NCBI GenBank assembly: GCA_963204975.1
Contig: CAUJJC010000349.1
Coordinates: forward strand, 1-60,210
DNA from: Verrucomicrobiota bacterium
GTDB taxonomy: Bacteria; Verrucomicrobiota; Verrucomicrobiia; Verrucomicrobiales; Verrucomicrobiaceae
Direction of reading: 5' to 3'
Length of the DNA: 60,210 nucleotides
The notes below the pieces were generated by a model that did not search any database, had not been told where the DNA came from, and saw nothing but the letters and a program-made list of their open reading frames with translations. Made by a program: the position numbers and the translations under genes. How positions within the stretch are numbered: the stretch's first letter is position 1; each line of letters opens with the position of its first letter. Below are positions 57,596 through 60,210 of this stretch, piece after piece.

Positions 57596-60210
57596 ATGAG
57601 AATCACTATTCACTCCCTGAGTGCGATCATGCTGGCAGCCCTGGTGGCAGGACAAGCCTGGGGCGTGGACGCAGGACCAAAGCTGGAAATCCTCCTGCCT
57701 GGAAAGACCGTTCCGGAACTGCCCGCGCAGAATGAGGTCGTCGCCTGGGGTGATAACCAAGCTGGCCAAACTACCGTGCCCGGAGGCCTGAGCGGCGTTG
57801 TCGCCGTCTCGACAGGTTACTATCATACAGTCGCCCTCAAGCAGGAAGGCAGCGTCGTTGCTTGGGGTTCCAACTACGAAGGCCAAACCAACGTGCCTGC
57901 GGGCCTGAGCGGCGTTGTCGCCATTGCCGCTGGTGGCTTCCACACGGTGGCGCTCAAGCAGGATGGCACCGTCGTCGCCTGGGGGCACAACATCTACGGC
58001 CAAACTAACGTTCCCACAAACTTGAGAGACGTAGTGGCAATCGCCGCAGGCGGTTACCACACTGTAGCACTCAAACGGAACGGAACTGTCATCGCCTGGG
58101 GTGACCATGACGTCGGCCAAACCAGTGTGCCCACAGGCTTGAGCGGCGTTGTCGCTATTGCCGCAGGCGGTTACCACACTGTAGCGCTCAAACAGGACGG
58201 AACTGTGATTGCCTGGGGTGACCACGACGTCGGCCAAATCAGTGTGCCCGCAGGCCTGAGCGGCGTAATGGCGATCACTGCTGGCGGCGATCACACAGTG
58301 GCACTCAAGCAGGACGGCACTGCCATTGCCTGGGGCAAAAACAGCTATGGCCAAGCCACCGTGCCCACAGGCTTGAATAACGTGGTCGCTATTGCCGCAG
58401 GACATGTTCACACGACGGCACTCAGGCAAGATGGCCGCATGGTTGCCTGGGGCTACAACGGTTACGGTCAAACCGCCGTGCCGACTAGCTTGTCTGGCGT
58501 AGTTGGCATCGCTGCAGGGGGCAATCAGACAGTGGCACTCCGCCCACGAGGGCCAATAGCCTTTGGTTCCGTCAATGCCGGTCAATCGGCAGAGAGAACC
58601 GTCACGCTCAAAAGTATAGGCTTGGCCAGTGCCTCAGCGCTGTCGGCTACCATCTTGGGTCCATCGACAGAGGGGTTCAGCATTGTTGGCGCACCACTTC
58701 CCAGCTCCTTGGCGACGGGTGAAACGGCAGAAGTCAGGGTGCGTTTCACCGCAGATGCTGCTGGCGATTTTGGCAAGCAGCGAACTGCCTGGTTGCGAAT
58801 CACGAGCAACGACCCCGACTTCAACCACTACTTGGTGCCGCTCACCGCCACCGCCGTCACACCTGAGATCGTGGTAGAATCTCCTGTCTCGCTGGTGGAT
58901 GGCGCTTCACTGGAGTTCGGCACGGCTCTTGTCCAAGAACCCGGACTCACCCGCAGCTTCACGATCAGAAACACGGGCACTAGCCATCTCGACGGATTGG
59001 CCATCACTGTGGATGGAGCGTATGCCGCCGATTTCACGGTCAGCGCTTTGACCTCAGCGCAGATCGCCGTGGGTGGCAGCCAAACTTTCACTGTCACCTT
59101 CTCACCACAGGCGGCCGGGTTACGGAGCGCCGCCCTGCACATTGCCAGCAATGATCCCGACGAGAACCCGTTCGACATCGCGCTTTCGTGCCAGGCCAGT
59201 GGCATGGACATCCGCTTCGCCGGGGAAGACGGCGCGCGCGTAACCCGCCCCGTGCAAGCGATCGACCTTGGCACGCTCGATAGTGGAACCCAAGTGGAGC
59301 GCAGCTTCACGGTGCGGAACACCGGCACGCAAACCCTCACGGGTTTCCACCTCGCTATCAGCGGTGCGGACCCCAGCCAGTTCACGGCAACCTCCGCGCT
59401 GCCTAGTTCCCTGGCTGTGGGAGAGAGCTTCACCTTCACACTAAGATTCGTTCCCCTCTCCGTTGGCACCAGCAGGACCACCACCGTGTTTCTCCTCACC
59501 GATCAAACCGAAGAGGAAGCCGTGGAGCTAAGCTTCACCGTCACCGTGCGAGCGCCGCAACTAGCAGTGAGGGATGCTGCTGGCAGAGCTGTTGGATCGG
59601 CTAACGCCGGGAATACGGTCCTCGCCTGGGGTTCCAACTACTATGGCCAGACCAACGTGCCCGCAGGCCTGAGCGGCGTGGTCGCCATTGCCGCTGGTGG
59701 CTTCCACACGGTGGCGCTCAAGCAGGATGGCAGCGTTCGCGCTTGGGGTAACAACTCCGACGGTCAAACCAACGTGCCCGCAGGCCTCAACGGCGTGATC
59801 GCTCTCGCCGCAGGTGGCAATCACTCGGCAGCACTAAAGCAAGATGGCACCGTTGTCGCCTGGGGCCGCAACATCTACGGCCAAACTAACGTGCCCATCG
59901 GCTTGAGCGGCGTGATCGCTATCGCGGCTGGGAGCCGACACATGGTGGCGCTCAAGCAGGATGGCAAAGTCGTTGGCTGGGGTTCCAACCAAGAGGGCCA
60001 AAGCACCGTGCCCTTGGGCCTGAGCGGTGTGATCACCATCGCCGCAGGTGACTATCACACAGTGGCGCTCAAGCAAAATGGCACCGTCGTTGCCTGGGGT
60101 GAAAACTACCTCGGCCAAACCGATGTGCCCCTGAGCTTGAGCGACGTGGTCGCTATCGCCGCTGGTTACAGTCACACAGTGGCGCTCAAGCAAAATGGCA
60201 CCGTCATTAC
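57596..60210 (+). CDS. Exported RCC1-repeat / choice-of-anchor-D protein, 3' end outside the window
   Basis: 871 codons visible from the ATG at 57596, with no stop before the window edge. Signal peptide about 1-25. Seven RCC1-like units of exactly 39 residues (VVAWG.N..GQT.VP.GLSGVVAIAAG..HTVALKQDG) run from 57737 to 58555. Three ASPM-SPD-2-Hydin/choice-of-anchor-D type beta domains follow (58556-59617; IAFGSVNAGQSAERTVTL, SLEFGTALVQ...SFTIRNTG, DLGTLDSGTQVERSFTVRNTG). A second RCC1 block begins at 59618 with five units plus the start of a sixth. RCC1-like units form beta-propeller blades; the large extracellular size suggests an adhesin or surface protein. Homologues are common in Verrucomicrobia. 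Confidence 0.93.
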   Translation, partial: MRITIHSLSAIMLAALVAGQAWGVDAGPKLEILLPGKTVPELPAQNEVVAWGDNQAGQTTVPGGLSGVVAVSTGYYHTVALKQEGSVVAWGSNYEGQTNVPAGLSGVVAIAAGGFHTVALKQDGTVVAWGHNIYGQTNVPTNLRDVVAIAAGGYHTVALKRNGTVIAWGDHDVGQTSVPTGLSGVVAIAAGGYHTVALKQDGTVIAWGDHDVGQISVPAGLSGVMAITAGGDHTVALKQDGTAIAWGKNSYGQATVPTGLNNVVAIAAGHVHTTALRQDGRMVAWGYNGYGQTAVPTSLSGVVGIAAGGNQTVALRPRGPIAFGSVNAGQSAERTVTLKSIGLASASALSATILGPSTEGFSIVGAPLPSSLATGETAEVRVRFTADAAGDFGKQRTAWLRITSNDPDFNHYLVPLTATAVTPEIVVESPVSLVDGASLEFGTALVQEPGLTRSFTIRNTGTSHLDGLAITVDGAYAADFTVSALTSAQIAVGGSQTFTVTFSPQAAGLRSAALHIASNDPDENPFDIALSCQASGMDIRFAGEDGARVTRPVQAIDLGTLDSGTQVERSFTVRNTGTQTLTGFHLAISGADPSQFTATSALPSSLAVGESFTFTLRFVPLSVGTSRTTTVFLLTDQTEEEAVELSFTVTVRAPQLAVRDAAGRAVGSANAGNTVLAWGSNYYGQTNVPAGLSGVVAIAAGGFHTVALKQDGSVRAWGNNSDGQTNVPAGLNGVIALAAGGNHSAALKQDGTVVAWGRNIYGQTNVPIGLSGVIAIAAGSRHMVALKQDGKVVGWGSNQEGQSTVPLGLSGVITIAAGDYHTVALKQNGTVVAWGENYLGQTDVPLSLSDVVAIAAGYSHTVALKQNGTVI
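57737..58555 (+). repeat. Seven tandem 117-bp RCC1-encoding repeats
   Basis: Units start at 57737, 57854, 57971, 58088, 58205, 58322 and 58439, all 117 bp with no indels. Units 4 and 5 are near identical over long stretches (for example GACCA-GACGTCGGCCAAA). Equal length argues for recent copy or conversion between units. Confidence 0.9.
59618..60210 (+). repeat. Second block of 117-bp RCC1-encoding repeats
   Basis: Five full units from 59618 to 60202, then the first bases of a sixth at the window end. The first unit is almost identical in DNA to unit 2 of the first block (57854), including a GGCTTCCACACGGTGGCGCT run, so copies move between blocks. Confidence 0.88.

Noticed and set aside
57371..58585. 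404-residue minus-strand open frame opposite the RCC1 repeats
   Set aside because: It is the complement of the 39-residue repeat block; the periodic DNA has no stops in that frame. The plus strand gives a signal peptide and known domains.

Overview
The window reads as a high-GC chromosomal segment of a Verrucomicrobia-type bacterium, with a Prosthecobacter/Verrucomicrobiales-like flavour. That is an inference from gene content (CSPTR sulfatase, DUF4410 lipoprotein, carboxynorspermidine dehydrogenase with SpeA, CESA-like glycosyltransferase, DUF420/SCO pair, planctomycete/verrucomicrobial hairpin repeats); there is no rRNA to test it. Genes are dense, on both strands, mostly short operons. I see no tRNA, rRNA, CRISPR array or classical transposase.

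Layout. 1-3633: a bufferin-type operon (end of a probable bufA, then bufB DUF692, bufC DUF2063, DoxX) running into an ECF sigma factor and a membrane-anchored partner, i.e. a metal/thiol-stress RiPP module with its own regulator. 3637-5162: an SDR and an exported CxxC metal-binding HMA protein. 5156-13475: divergent metH and alaS. Both housekeeping genes carry large in-frame insertions: metH a ~340-residue segment with a P-loop kinase (zeta-toxin-like), alaS a ~117-residue helical segment. 13508-16695: a J-domain protein, DAHP synthase and a B3-type metallo-beta-lactamase-fold protein. 16713-17958: a DUF4143 AAA+ ATPase bracketed by two nearly identical palindromes. 17979-24339: assimilatory sulfite reductase, a UbiA-type prenyltransferase, SDR/EVE pair, AraC regulator. 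24458-27628: NarL-type response regulator, PAS histidine kinase and tandem Usp protein. 27885-37702: CESA-like glycosyltransferase, AEC transporter, secreted proteins including a possible BECR-type nuclease toxin, Sua5, DUF420/SCO copper proteins and an OppA-type binding protein. 37742-42163: an adenylate-forming enzyme divergent from a KS / inactive-KS pair and a membrane protein. 42222-49385: outer-membrane protein, FHA-cyclase, glycine-zipper lipoprotein, GlcF-like Fe-S protein, sulfatase, carboxynorspermidine dehydrogenase, DUF4410 lipoprotein. 49414-56820: SpeA, a CocE-type hydrolase, a DSD1/D-threonine aldolase-like enzyme, an S23/four-helix-bundle gene flanked by inverted heptamer arrays, RidA and PDH E1 beta. 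56821-57595 is non-coding and holds a pair of inverted REP-like hairpins. 57596 to the end is a large exported protein of RCC1-like 39-residue repeats and choice-of-anchor-D domains, open at the window edge.

The strongest unusual signals are (a) the S23 gene enclosed by inverted GCTCCNN heptamer arrays, (b) the ATPase gene precisely bracketed by TTTAACATGYCATGTTAAA palindromes, and (c) foreign-looking in-frame insertions in both members of the divergent metH/alaS pair. All three look like small selfish or domesticated elements without a conventional transposase.
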